From Mytilus edulis (Eukaryota > Mollusca > Bivalvia > Mytilida > Mytilidae): a DNA stretch of 64,000 nucleotides. The notes under the pieces are model-generated. The model worked only from the letters and a program-made list of their open reading frames with translations, ran no database searches and had not been told where the DNA came from. Both the position numbers and the translations under genes were made by a program. The DNA is taken from the NCBI RefSeq assembly GCF_963676685.1, contig NC_092350.1, forward strand, positions 70,682,502 through 70,746,501, given 5' to 3'. Of the stretch, positions 1 through 11,379 are shown piece after piece (positions within the stretch are counted from its first letter, which is position 1; every line of letters begins with the position of its first letter).

Positions 1-34
1 TACAATAATTCGTTTATCCTTTAAAAGGTGTGTT

Positions 35-345
35 ATATGTAAAATCCAATGTTAGATTTGATAAAAAGTAAATGACAGTTCCTAAATTACGACTAGACAA
101 TACATTAATGAAACTAAAGGTGATTTCCGGTTTCAAAATGCCGGCAAAAAAGTTAAAAATGTCAATTTTTATACTTTCAAGCAACTTCACAAGGGATGTA
201 TAATCCAATGTAAGTTATGATAAAACGTTAACGAAAGTTCCTAAGTACGACGAAACAACACATAAATGAAGAAAAATAGTGACTTCCGGTTCCAAAATGG
301 CGGCAAATACATATAATTACCATCAACTTAACAAGTGTTAACACT
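35..345. repeat. Diverged tandem repeat, period about 159 bp
   Basis: Two diverged copies of one unit lie head to tail. Landmarks are the CCGG(T/C)TTCAAAATG-type block at 127 and again at 286, and the 'AATCCAATGT' block near 46 and again near 204. The period matches the ~160-bp cores seen elsewhere in the window. No tetranucleotide tail is visible. Confidence 0.65.
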
Positions 346-761
346 CTTTGTTAAGTTTAAATGCCTAGTTTGGTTAGAAAGACAGGTTGCTTATTTTATA
401 ATTACCTGATAGTTGCCTATACAACAACCCGTACAAGAAAGGCCAGAACGGTAGCATCTACAGTTACCAACACAGCTCGGTTTTCGGCTCCGCATTTCAA
501 AATTTTCTGACACGAGGATGCAACGTTAACGGTAGTCAAAGAAGTCCATTTTGGTTTCCAACTGTCATTGATTCTTTCTTTCATCCAACCAAAGTGTTCA
601 TGACTTTGAACACGTACCTGTCGAATACATGAATCAGGCTGAGCCCAAGCAACTCCTCCTTGATATACTTCTCTTTTGATGTGCTCTGGAAAAGAACCTC
701 TTGTAGGCGGAATTGCATCACAATGCCGCTGCTTCCTGGCAAACAATTCAAATCACATTCA

Positions 762-866
762 CATTTTCAAATCCAATTGCCACCTGTGGGTGATGTTCGG
801 GAAGGGAAGTCATATCTCGGAGATGAGTCGTTAACGATCGAGGATAATTTACACGATCAAGTCCTA
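762..866. repeat. Direct repeat, copy 1 (with 2379-2484)
   Basis: Almost identical to 2379-2484. The copy at 2379-2484 fits the reading of the pseudogene, continuing into FENDNF and LSCNTIDQAQ. This copy sits between the HEEADTR part and the QRHCDAIPPTR part, where the protein order does not expect it. Confidence 0.85.
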
Positions 867-2378
867 ATTCGCTCCCTACTTAAGCCTAAAAAAAACATCC
901 TTTACATCTGGAAAACCTTCCATTGTTAGTCAAGCTGACCTTTTGCCTTTCTCATGACAATTCGACAAAGTGCCACATCCACTAAATGCATGGACGAAAG
1001 GAAAAGCAGCTACACAAGGACCAAACGCATTTGATATGTCACGTGTAGGAAGCCATCAAAAGTCGTTATTCCTTCCATAACCTATCCGCAATTTGTTCTA
1101 CACAATTTTGCGATTGCTGCAATTCTTGATACTATTACATCTGTGTCAGTACTACCTAAAATTACATTTAACAACACTTTTCATAATCATGCCGAACATG
1201 GACAAACATTCGTGTATCTGCTTCTTCATGATTACAAGGGGATAGATAGCAAGTATCTGTATTGAAATTGCAAAGAATATTTTCACCATGAGTAATATAC
1301 ACATTTGTATTAGTCTCTTAAGAAGCAATTTTGTCAGCAAGTAACTTGAACAATTTCGTTTTGTTGTCATCTTCACAGAGAAAACTACTCCATACTCTTG
1401 GTGTTCTACCAGAACCAACACCTTTCCATCTGGTACAAGACCATTGCCTTTGTCTTGTCACAGCCTTTAAATTATTCATTTAATAAACATCAAATACAAT
1501 GTCTACTTTTGAATACTTATCGATGCAAGATTTTACATAAGGCTGTATGACATCATTAGCATAATCATCAAATATTTTTGCCCAACTTTGTGACCTGGAA
1601 TTAACCATTGGTGCCCCACCAACGATAAATGCGTCCGAATTCGGATCAGCCAATCGCAGAATGTTTCAAGTAAACCCATTTGCAGCGATTTAATACCACT
1701 ATTTAAAGTGACATCCTGAGATAAAGACGGAGGAGCAGTTTGGTTTCTATGGATAAAAAAAATATTACAAGTAAAACTGTCTACTGTGACAAGAAATGAA
1801 AAGTCTAGAAAAGATATCGCAATCACTTTTAAGGTTCTCTAGCTTTGTTTTTGACAAAGACGTTTCCAGTTTCATTTTGCGGCCAAAATAGGAAGTTGTT
1901 CTTTTTTATTTGGTTATAAAAAGCAGGTTTTCCTTCGTTTTTCATTTGCTTCAAAAGATCTTCGTATTGTTTGGACCAATATCTTAGAGTTTATTTACAT
2001 ATCTTACCTGTTTCCGAATCAACAATTTCCTAAATGAAGTATTTTTTTACAAATCTGACGACTCTTCTAGAAATGAATTTCCAAACTAGTTCATACTTGT
2101 AAAGCCTTTAAAGCTGTTTAAAGAATTCTTTTTGTGTTTTCGTAGAGTCTTCATTATGTCGTTCGTCTGTTTTAGAATGACCCAAACCACTAGATCTTTC
2201 AAATTAATCTTCTAGTATACTGACTCCTGGTCCAGCTACCATCCATTTGTCAAAATGAGATCTTCGGTTAATCCTATGGCACCAATATCGCCCTTCACAA
2301 TTGCATTATTCTGTTTTTGTGCCTGATCAATTGTGTTACAAGAAAGAAATTTACTGGTCTTACGTACAGTGAAATTAT

Positions 2379-2484
2379 CATTTTCAAATCCCATTGCCAC
2401 CTGTGGGTGATGTTCGGGAAGGGAAGTCATATCTCGGAGATGAGTCGTTAACGATCGAGGATAATTTACACGATCAAGACCTAA
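2379..2484. repeat. Direct repeat, copy 2 (with 762-866)
   Basis: Near-identical partner of 762-866, about 1.6 kb away. On the minus strand it encodes TSLPEHHPQVAMGFEN within the pseudogene. Confidence 0.85.
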
Positions 2485-2910
2485 AACAATACGATATCAT
2501 GCTTTTTATGTACTGTCTAACTAATGAAATGAGCATAATACCAAAATCAGAAGAAGTTCTTAATTTATAATTGAACGCCAGGAATTAAACTATGGTCGAG
2601 ATGACTCTATTTCCTTACACCAGTCTTTAAATCATTGAACTTCTCAGAGTCATGACATAATTATATATTCTGAGTTTAGCTTTCATAATCTGAAATTAAC
2701 AATTTTTAAGCAAAATACATGCAGTTGTCTGATGCGCCTGTCTAGTCCTATGTACATTTGAACATACATAAAAAGAATCTGCCGTTCTTGGTGTTGCAAT
2801 ATTGGCTTCAGTAAGACAACATGTGTATCCCCTATCACACAATATATCACCCAGAGTTTTATAACAAGTCATTTCAATGTGCAATCCACCAAACATGACG
2901 ATACACTTAT

Positions 2911-3569
2911 ATTTTCCTTACAAATCAGGCCATTTCCACTGAATTTGCTTAGGCATTTCCAAAAGTGGCTGATCTGCAGTTACATTTGATGTTTCTCCAG
3001 ATTAACTACATTTTCGCCTTAACCATCGAATACCTGATAGTTGCCTGGTAGTGCATACGAATCGCCCTTGATGTCTATAAATAGTTTGCACATGCGCAAA
3101 AGTGTGAAACACATGTGTATCATAACCTTGAAAAATGTTATTAAACCAATTCATAATATCATTAGAAATCCAAAAACACTAAATATATAGCTATAAATAG
3201 TTCAAATGTTTTTGAAAGAATTTTGTTACATTTTCGCGCATACGCAAATACTGGATATGTCAAATATTCATTTTTAATAAATATGTGATGTAGGGAAGGT
3301 AGCCACCAAACCTGGTAATTGGTTTTTACTAAAAGAAGTTCAAAGAAAAGTTTTCCAGAAAAATCAGTATTTTCAAACTAAAGAAAACAACCATTTTAGA
3401 AAATGACCGTGGCCATCTTGAAAAAAATATTTTTTTAAATGGCCAGCAGTTATTTCTTACAAAGTATATAATAATGATGCTTTGTGGTAATTTTCATGCT
3501 TGTATCATCATTTGCACAATTCCCTCGATTTTGCTGGCTAATATCTTCCACTATATGTATACTTAAGAA
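2911..3569. other. Gene-free AT-rich stretch
   Basis: No open frame, splice-consistent exon or clear repeat structure that I can support. It separates the minus-strand pseudogene from the plus-strand reverse-transcriptase-like fragment. Confidence 0.5.
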
Positions 3570-4130
3570 ATGTATCCTGTTGAATTAACTTTAGATAAAG
3601 CTAATACTAACAATGACCACTCCTCTTTCCTCGATCTTGATATCTATATCATTAACGGAAAGCTTAATACTAAAATTTATGACAAAAGAGATGATTTCTC
3701 ATTTCCTATCGTTAATTATCCATTTTTAGATGGTGACGTTCCCTTGTCATCATCTTACGGTGTTTATATATATCAACTTGTACTATTCGTTCGTGTATGT
3801 AACAATGTTTTAGATTTAAACGAGAGAAATTTATTTATTACTGAAACATTATTACACCAGGGATTTCGATATCACAAACTGGTCAAAACATTTACTAAAC
3901 TTTATCATCGGTATAAGGACATTCGTAAATATAGCTCAACAGACTTCTTATATGTTCATGTATTTCACATCCATTATTTTATGGAAATATTCTTTATAAA
4001 GCACAAAAATGTCAGTATTCACCTCAGAAGCTAACAAAACCTTTAAATACTCTTATTAAGAAGGGATATAGTTACGATACTGTTGTCAGGTCATTAAAGA
4101 TTGCATATTTTGGCGTAAATATTGATTCAC
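3570..4130 (+). pseudogene. C-terminal fragment of a reverse-transcriptase-type retroelement ORF
   Basis: An open stretch of 154 codons contains the block FLDLDIYIINGKLNTKIYD, followed by RDDFSFPIVNYPFLDGDVP, SYGVYIYQLVLFVRVCNNV, DLNERNLFITETLLHQGFRY and HKLVKTFTKLYHRYKD. I recognise this as the conserved tail after the reverse-transcriptase core in a retroelement type common in molluscs and cnidarians. The catalytic part is absent upstream. Beyond about 4034 the reading continues in another frame as LTKPLNTLIKKGYSYDTVVRSLK. It is a 5'-truncated, frameshifted relic. The element class is not certain. Confidence 0.6.
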
Positions 4131-4477
4131 TTATAGGGACTTTGCATCGGAACTAAACACATTCATTTAAAAACCAGTTGTTGGCATGACACGGGTTATG
4201 TTCTTCTCATATATGTTATGATGGTATGATACTAAACCTCTAACAGGAAGGATTGTGCCTGATATTCATATGATGAAGACATAATCTTTTAATCAGTTAA
4301 ATTGAAGTCTATAGCTGGCATGTCAGTAAACTGCTAGTAGTATATTGTTATTTATGTATTACATGTATTGTCATTTTGTTTATTTTCTTTGGTTACATCT
4401 TCTGACATCAGACTCGGACTTCTCTTGAACTAAATTTTAATGTGCGTATTGTTATGCGTTTGATTTTCTGTATTGGC

Positions 4478-4662
4478 TAGAGGTATAGGGGAGGGTTGAG
4501 ATATCATAAACATGTTTAATATTTGTTTACGGGACAGCTGAAGGACGCTTCCGGGTGCGGGAATTTCTCGCTGCATTAAAGACGTGTTGGTGACCTTCTG
4601 CTGTTGTCTGCTCTATGGTCGGGTTGTTGTCTCTTTGGCACATTCCCCATTTCCATTCTCAA
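4478..4662 (-). repeat. Interspersed mussel-type repeat R2, fragment
   Basis: This is the reverse complement of parts of 13625-13955: the block around 'TATAGGGGAGGGTTGAGAT', the block 'GTCGGGTTGTTGTCTCTTTG' and the end 'CACATTCCCCATTTCC'. Its class is unknown and it shows no coding potential. Confidence 0.65.
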
Positions 4663-4810
4663 TTTCACTTTTAGAGCAGTAGTATGCCTTATCATTGCTC
4701 AAATCAAAAATAGGCACACGATATCAAAAAAGATAGTCAAACTCATAAGTCGAAACCTAACTGACACTGTAATTGCAAAAAAAATCACAATACAGAAAAC
4801 AGGAGACTGA

Positions 4811-6090
4811 GATACACGAATCTCACTTAAAACTGAGAATGGGCTCAAGTGCTCGGGAAAGGTTAGCAAATCCAGTTCCAGATGAAACAGCTGTCGTGTT
4901 ACGGCATTCTATGCAGAAGATGAGATGAACATGTTGTCATGATTTGATAACGATGTGTTCGTGATTTTATTACGAATTGAGAGTCACTACCATGCGAAAT
5001 GTTTTAGGAACTTTCAAAGAATTTACATTATGTTAAAATGTTTGGCTTTTTATTCTTAATATTAAGTTGTTTTTTATACATCTTCCGGACAATATGAGTA
5101 TTGATAGATACATATTATCACCATCATGACTTCATAATTAACCAGCTATACATATACTTTGATCAGTCAAACCCAACATATAATCACAAACACTGGCATA
5201 GCGAACGAGTTGGATTAAAAAAACTTTTTTTTTATAAATATCGAACTCCAAGTTAAATTCAAAATTAAAATCGAAAAGTTCCCTTTTCAGGTGTAACATC
5301 AAATGAAATCAAATGAATTTGTCGCCATTTCTGCACTTACTCATTCATGACAGATTGCACTTTCTTCTATAAAAGTGCGTAATTTACTGTCAAATGTTAA
5401 CATTTTTTAGAACGCTGTCACAATTCGTAGAACTATCAATATTAATGTCGTAGAGTTCCGCAACTTTACAGTTCAAAAAAGGAAAATTAACAATAGTGAA
5501 CGGAAAATCGTCCTTTTAATATGTATTTTTGTGCAGAGATTCACATTTAAAAATTAATTCTATACACCTTGTTATAGGAAAACATGTTTTGCAGTAATTG
5601 GTTAGAATTATTTTTGCTTAAACCATTGATCATTAGATTTCAAATCAACACAATGAATATAGAACACCCCCCCCCCCCCCCCCCCAAAGAAAAAAATATA
5701 TAGTAAAGATAAGAAATAAACAAATACGTCTCCGAAATATGTTGCTACTAATGATAATTCAACAGATGATTTGTCTTTCTTGATAACGCGTGATATTCCT
5801 GGGGGCTTCGATCGCTGGAACCCATGACACTAGCTCTGTCACAGAATCGCTGTGGTATGTTGCGTTCCCTAGCCGCCTCTCCGAAGTTTGGATCTACACT
5901 TAAAAAATACCTAGCTATTCCACTGCGGGAAACAACTTGAAGTCGGGTAGTTTTCGTTTAATTACAAGTTTTGAAGCGGTATTTTTACAATGATAAGACC
6001 CCTTTCATCGTCTAAATATCTACGGGTATTATGACAGATATTTATCTAACTGTGTTGCGTTGAGTTTTTATGAAATAGTGATTTATAATA
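4811..6090. other. Gene-free stretch with a poly-C run
   Basis: AT-rich sequence without a supported gene. A pure C homopolymer of about 18 bases lies at 5668-5685. Confidence 0.5.
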
Positions 6091-6094
6091 TGAA

Positions 6095-6430
6095 ATGATA
6101 TGGTAAAGACCGTATCAGTAAAACACGTCTTTCACTTATTTTTCATTTTTGGAGTTACAAAAATATTTATGCAAATTAGTACCTTATGCTATGTAGATAT
6201 TCAATGAATCAGTTAGTTAATAATTAATAAATTCATTTTGTAACGCATCTTCTGATTTGCTGGCGTTGTTTTGTTTATCAGAAATTATAAGAAATGACTG
6301 TTACAGTAATATTGTTTCTGTCTATTCGAAATAACATAAAAAATGTGGTGCACACTTTGAAATAACCCGTTATTTTTCTATGTTAATATATCGAATAGAT
6401 AGAAAAAATATTACAGTCATTCCTTAAATA
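6095..6430 (+). mobile_element. MITE-like palindromic repeat, copy 1 (see 44655-44950)
   Basis: The core at 6288-6428 has inverted ends, AAGAAATGACTGT... and ...ACAGTCATTCCTT, around a centre with AATGTGGTGCACAC. The flanking block 'CATCTTCTGATTTGCTGG' near 6246 and the core recur in opposite orientation at 44655-44950, where extra sequence lies between them. It looks non-autonomous; no ORF. Confidence 0.7.
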
Positions 6431-6448
6431 ATAGACTATAATTAAATA

Positions 6449-8359
6449 ATTGGGTCATTTTCAAAAAATGTCGAATTTTCAGTACACCCATGTTAATTTT
6501 TTTTATTTTTAATGGAAATTTCAGTTGTAATGGTTTAAATGAAAGCTTGTCGGATTTTTGATTCAGAACATTAATAATAAACACACCTTACATCTATTTT
6601 GATAAGAATAAACTGCATTTAAGGCCGATTTTGGGGGTATTCGTGTGCGTACATTGTCAGAAAAACACATTTCAAATGATTTTTTTCCGATTTTCTGATC
6701 GCCTTGATATCTGCAAAAGGGACTTTTTAAGAACGTTAATTATAATTCTAAAGAAAAATCGTAGCTTCTTTATCATTGTATGTAACATATTATCTACAAA
6801 CTAAATTCAATCAGCGTACAGGAGGTTCATGTCTATCCTGTTACCGCTACTTAAATCAGTCGTTAAATTATTCTCCCTATGAATATTGAATCAGTCAGTG
6901 TTGATTTCAAAAATGCAAAGTAATCTTTACATTTAAAACGCCTCGTTTCTTGAACGACAGTGTAGAGAAAAGAAATTTCAAGACATTAGGTGAAAAAAAT
7001 AGAGCGTACTTTTTTTCATGTCTATGCTGTTACCAACCATTTTGATTTATTACATTAACAGTATGTTGTAAAAAGTGCAATAACGTGTTGGAAACCAAAT
7101 TCACAATAGAAAACCATAATCACTTCACCAAAGGGAGTATTTATTTCACAACAGCAATCAAAAACGAAGAAATTTGTCTATCCTGTTATGGCCGGCTATC
7201 CTGTTACTATGGTTGCTATGGTTACAGTAACAGGATAAACAATTATAGACAAAACGTCGATACATTTTTTATCTTAACATGTAGGTGGAAAACGAATGAA
7301 ATATTTCATTGTTTGAACTCATCTTAAGGTTATAACGTCTTAATCTTCCCAATTAAGCATTTGCAGGTGCAATACTGATATCGGTAACAAGATAGATAAA
7401 AAGGTAACAGGATAGACTTTTATTTAAGAATTGAATGCTTCTTTTTGTAAATTTATTGGGGTGTAAAAGCGTTGGCCGAAGTACATTTTGTATGAAGCGC
7501 GGAAGCGATTCATTCTAAAAATGTGCGCACGGTCAACGCTTTTACAACCCTATAAAGTTACAAAAAGAAGCATTCAATACTTATAATTACATTTTTTAGC
7601 TATAATCATGAAAACACGAATTTTATATATTTTTTTATTTAATTCACCTGTGCACTTTATTGTTGGAACACGTGTTATCATGAATGAAAAGTTGTATTGA
7701 GCAACGCAACTGCTTACGGAATAACACGTGATGTGCAGTTAGCCAATCAGAATAAAGTATTATAAACATACATCTAATGTAATTATATATAGTGATATAT
7801 CAGAAACGTACGTTCCTGTTACCAACGAAATAAAGAGAAAAGTAAATTAACTTATGAGGGATTTACTTGATGTTGGGTTTATTTGAAAGGGTGAAAAAAG
7901 GCCGAACAATATGAATTGCTATCTTAGACTTGCATTACATGCATTACTGGTGGTAATTTTTTACAACCTTTGAAAACCAATTTTTAGAGCCATTTTTCAG
8001 TACAACCTAGAAAATTGGCAAAAAATCTATTATTTTACAGAATGAATATATATAGAAGTTTATTCTCTTGCAAACCATCTAATTAGTAACGTAAAACAAC
8101 CTTAACATTTTATCTAAACCTTTTCTTTATAACCCAAAATTTCTTTTGAAAATGGTAACAGGATAGACAAAATATTGTACCACCGATCAAAAAATGTTTC
8201 AAGATATTCTTGTATGACATCATTAAGATTGCATCTTTTAATATGTTGTTCTTAAAGTACTGTTTGTTTTGATTTGCTTATGTAGAGGGTTGTTTGAATA
8301 AGTAACTTTTAATAAATTTTTCAATTTCAAAATTCGACATTTTTTGAAAATTACCCAAT
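6449..8359. mobile_element. 1.9-kb TIR element with TA target duplication and a mirrored 15-bp motif array
   Basis: The left end reads ATTGGGTCATTTTC and continues with AAAAAATGTCGAATTTT. The right end is its reverse complement with one mismatch (8328-8359). A TA dinucleotide flanks both ends (6447-6448 and 8360-8361), as for Tc1/mariner-type insertions. The interior has no convincing transposase; the longest open stretch is about 80 codons across motif repeats. It carries eight sites of GTCTATCCTGTTACC or close variants: plus orientation at 6831, 7020, 7176 and 7195, minus orientation at 7227, 7383, 7403 and 8154. The orientation flips at about 7213. A separate palindrome sits inside at 7430-7578. 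Confidence 0.75.
7430..7578. mobile_element. Palindromic MITE nested in the 6449-8359 element
   Basis: Inverted arms ATTGAATGCTTCTTTTTGTAA and its reverse complement enclose a second inverted pair around GTAAAAGCGTTGGCC and GGTCAACGCTTTTAC. About 149 bp, no ORF. Confidence 0.75.
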
Positions 8360-8478
8360 TAATCAATAAAAAAAAAGTGGAAAGAAATATACACATATAT
8401 GGACCATGTAATCGCACATTTCCCAGTCCCAGTCAATAATTAACTAACTAGACATGCATATACATGTAAGCCCGAGGA

Positions 8479-8486
8479 TATATAAA
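8479..8486 (+). promoter_or_regulatory. Candidate TATA box of VHL copy 1
   Basis: TATATAAA lies 129 bp upstream of the ATG at 8615, which would place transcription start near 8510 and leave a 5' UTR of about 100 bases. An ACGTG core, as in hypoxia-response elements, follows at 8550-8554. In AT-rich DNA both could arise by chance. Confidence 0.35.
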
Positions 8487-8614
8487 TATTACAAAATGAG
8501 GTATATGTACTAATTTGTAAAATAGGCGCGTCGTACAATGAACAGTTGTACGTGACAGCTCTCAGCATAAACATCTGTGTATTTCATAAAAACAACAAAT
8601 CGATAAAATAAGTA

Positions 8615-10383
8615 ATGGCGACGGAAAAGAAGGAAATTAAATCTTTAAAAAGTGATGAAACAGTATATGTAGCATTTCAAAACAGATCTCCACGGAACGT
8701 GACACTTTATTGGCATGACTATTCAGGGAAACTTGTACGGTACGCTGTAATAAAATCAGGAGGGATTTACAGTATAGATACTTTTGTGACACATCCTTGG
8801 TCAGTTTCCGACAGTAAAACTGGAGATAGATTGTTCGTAGATAATCAGTTTGTTTTCTTCCCTAAAGTACAACCACAAGAAGGTGACGAACCAAGATACG
8901 ATAGGTTTTTCATTGATTTACCAGGTAAACAAGTTACATTTATAGTTTATTTTTAGGTACACTGCATTTAGAAATACCACTGAAAGCTTGTTTCCTGATT
9001 GCGGGAAAACGCTGTGTAATTATTATTTTTTGTCACTCATTCCATAAATTGATTCATTGGGGAGTGAGGGGTTCGGATATTATATAGAAACTCATTTCTA
9101 GAAAAATAATGATTCTGACACTAAATCATTATGTTAAGAAAAAAAAGCGAATCGAAATATTTCAACAATAGAAACCAATGATGTGTATGTTTAACATAGA
9201 TTACGATCGTAAATAATAGACAGGCCGGTGTCTTCACAAAATGTCCAACTATAAGTTCCTCGAGTCATGAAGAGTAGCACTTCCAAAATTAAACTGACTT
9301 TTCGATGTACATGATGTAGGGCTATGTTCAATGGACGATTTACAATACCAAAAAACCTGTTTTTGTCGGTTTGAATAATAATAAATAATTTTTAAAAAAA
9401 CTAGTGTATGTTTACTCATTCTTGGCCTCCGACTAACCCACTTGCTCTCATCTTAAAGTTATATATAAACGAGTTTCCTTAGTGCGTAATTAACAGATTG
9501 CTGAGTGCATAACGTCCAGTGGCAAAAATGCCATTCGTGATTATGACGATATTTTATTAATTGACACATGAAGTCACGTGAAATGGATCTCCGTAGATTG
9601 GCTGATACATAAAACAACAAAAACCATTGCAACCTTATCAATATCAAAATAGAGTCATTCGTCGACATGACTGAACAACGTTTTGAGGCTGAGAGAAACC
9701 AGCCACCAGAGAAGCCCGAGCGCTACTTAAATCCAAGAAAAAAACTGATTATGAAATACGTTAATTTTTTCATGAAAACTCTTAAAAAGCAACTACACGA
9801 TCAAAAATTTACAGACAATAGTATTGCGTTTAATCCTAATGACTTTGTAATTTATTTTTAAACGCTATGTACTTTTTTTAACGAAAACTTAAGAAACATA
9901 TGATAATAATTATAGACACATTTTCCATAGTATCTGAATATCACATCATGCACCTGTTCATACAGCATCATACTTCTTTAAATATCGATAAAACGTACAG
10001 CGACAGATTTAAAATACGCCCTCAAACCAATTTTATTATAGTATATAGAGTTAAAAATTGTTACAGAAGTTTGCGATTAAACGTATAAGGGCGGCCCTAA
10101 GATTCAGTCACGTTAATTCTTGAGTGCTCTTTTCCGAAACAAAATTGCTAATCTACATTTACGACATTTACAGCTTTATGTAAAAATTAATATTTCTTAT
10201 TTTTTTTTTTCAGTGTACCCTCTTTTAATAAGATGTCTACAAGAAATAAGAAAGAAAATACCTAAAAATGAAATGGACAGACTTCATATTCCAGATAATC
10301 TCAAACATGCTCTTAAATATGTTCCGGACCTCAAGTGTTCTACATATGAACGATTTTCCATAATTGATCATGATCAATCATAA
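8615..10383 (+). CDS. VHL: von Hippel-Lindau protein homologue, copy 1 (two exons)
   Basis: Substrate receptor of the elongin B/C-cullin 2 ubiquitin ligase, which binds prolyl-hydroxylated HIF-alpha (family knowledge). Exon 1 is 8615-8924 and exon 2 is 10214-10383. Donor G|gtaaac and acceptor ttttcag| join phase 1 to give LPVYPLLIRCLQ, aligning with human LPVYTLKERCLQ. The protein is 159 residues, shorter than human VHL because it lacks the acidic N-terminus. The beta domain shows NRSPR at 23-27 and the hydroxyproline-pocket residues W33, Y43, H60 and W62 (human W88, Y98, H115, W117). Human S111 is T56 here. The alpha domain keeps the R-C-L core of the elongin C box. The start at ATGGCG is the first Met and matches the second copy. 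A tandem paralogue begins 996 bp downstream. Confidence 0.93.
8925..10213 (+). other. Intron of VHL copy 1
   Basis: 1289 bp, GT-AG, with a poly-T tract before the acceptor. A 64-codon open stretch at 9667-9861 resembles nothing I know and is probably chance. I see no clear mobile element here. Confidence 0.85.
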
Positions 10384-11327
10384 AGTGGAAAATATGTTCG
10401 ATTCTCTCGGTGATCATCCATGGGCATAGAAATATGGCGGGAAATATGCAGTTGAACGATTAAAGGGAATAAAAGGACTTGTTTCTTTCGTATACAAATT
10501 TGGCTAGCTACAGTCCTGGATTTGTCAAATGGTTTGACATTTATCTGGTGCATATTTATAATGTAGTTTATGGGTTTAAGACTACATTTGTGATACAATT
10601 GTGAAACATTGTAAAGTATGACGTCAGACAACACAAGATGCTTAAGAGTATTGGACAGTTGTGGATTGACAAATGATAATAATATTTTACAATATGGAAT
10701 TTGTTGAATCAATGGATAAATAAAAATAATTTTTAGTCGAATTTGAGTAGAATCTTGTAATTATCCATTAAGTTACAATTTTGTTTTTGAACTTTTTCCA
10801 GATATTCGGAATCCTCTGGTTTTATCCATGTTGTACCATTTAAAAAAAATTCTCTCCATAATTTGATTCTTCAAACGAAAACCTGCATAATTTGATTGGA
10901 TATAGCTTAAAATGTCATCTTTGAAAATATTTGAAAATCCTCGTTATTTTTCGTCGTTTTTGAATGAATAAAGGCGCCAATGTTAAGCATGGTTAAGTGA
11001 ATGAAAAGTCTAGAATACCTTACTATTGAGGTACATATAGGAATTTTTTTATGAGACAAGTTTTACGGCAATTAGTTTCGGAAGAAACCATATTGTGTTT
11101 GCCATAATCAAATCCCGAATTCCATGTTCTTTTCCCATTTTTTTTTTCGTGTGGATAAACCAATTTACCGTAAAAATACAGACTTTTGTTTAGTTTGGAT
11201 TTAAACAAAAGATAAATGATTAGACAAAGGTAATTGATAGTTGTTGTATTGTGTACCGGGAGATTAAAAGGAAACAAATAATTATGGACAGATTGGCACA
11301 CCATACAATATAATTTTACGTTAGAGA
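10384..11327. other. Spacer between the two VHL genes
   Basis: Holds the 3' end of VHL copy 1, with a candidate poly(A) signal AATAAA at 10719-10724. A partial copy of the TTAA-bounded repeat occupies about 10780-11020; its landmark is GGAATCCTCTGGTTTTATCC at 10808, shared with 46104-46502 and 58816-59211. Confidence 0.6.
10719..10724 (+). terminator. Candidate poly(A) signal of VHL copy 1
   Basis: AATAAA 336 bp after the stop codon of VHL copy 1, within an A-rich context. Chosen by position only. Confidence 0.4.
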
Positions 11328-11335
11328 TATAAATA
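11328..11335 (+). promoter_or_regulatory. Candidate TATA box of VHL copy 2
   Basis: TATAAATA lies 52 bp upstream of the ATG at 11380, implying a very short 5' UTR. Confidence 0.35.
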
Positions 11336-11379
11336 AACAAACATTGAGATCAATATACTTATATTTAAAACAAACTAAT

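Larger units (their letters stand above)
430..2910 (-). pseudogene. Decayed copy of a multicopy, probably mobile-element-associated ORF
   Basis: Read on the minus strand from about 2910 down to 430, conceptual fragments in several frames line up as one protein: MFGGLHIEM near 2896, then FLSCNTIDQAQKQNNA near 2320, PNSDAFIVGGAPM near 1640, NHEEADTRMFVHVRHD near 1190-1235, QRHCDAIPPTR near 720, FGWMKERINDSWKPKW near 560-600, and a cysteine-rich tail (CVGNCRCYRSGLSCTGCC) near 420-475 that is shifted out of frame. I recognise this string of motifs as a high-copy ORF type of invertebrate genomes, but I cannot name its family or function. Many stops and frameshifts separate the pieces, so it is not a working gene. 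A 105-bp piece is present twice inside it (762-866 and 2379-2484). Confidence 0.6.

Noticed and set aside
6831-8168. Recurring GTCTATCCTGTTACC sites as CRISPR or coding repeats
   Set aside because: Spacing is irregular, orientation switches at the centre, and no frame is shared; better explained as binding sites inside a TIR element.
8925-8956. Extension of VHL copy 1 exon 1 to the stop at 8956
   Set aside because: Would remove the elongin-binding domain; the donor G|gtaaac and the in-phase second exon at 10214 restore the full VHL fold.
9667-9861. 64-codon open frame in the VHL copy 1 intron
   Set aside because: No family resemblance; short, and lies between clear splice sites of VHL.
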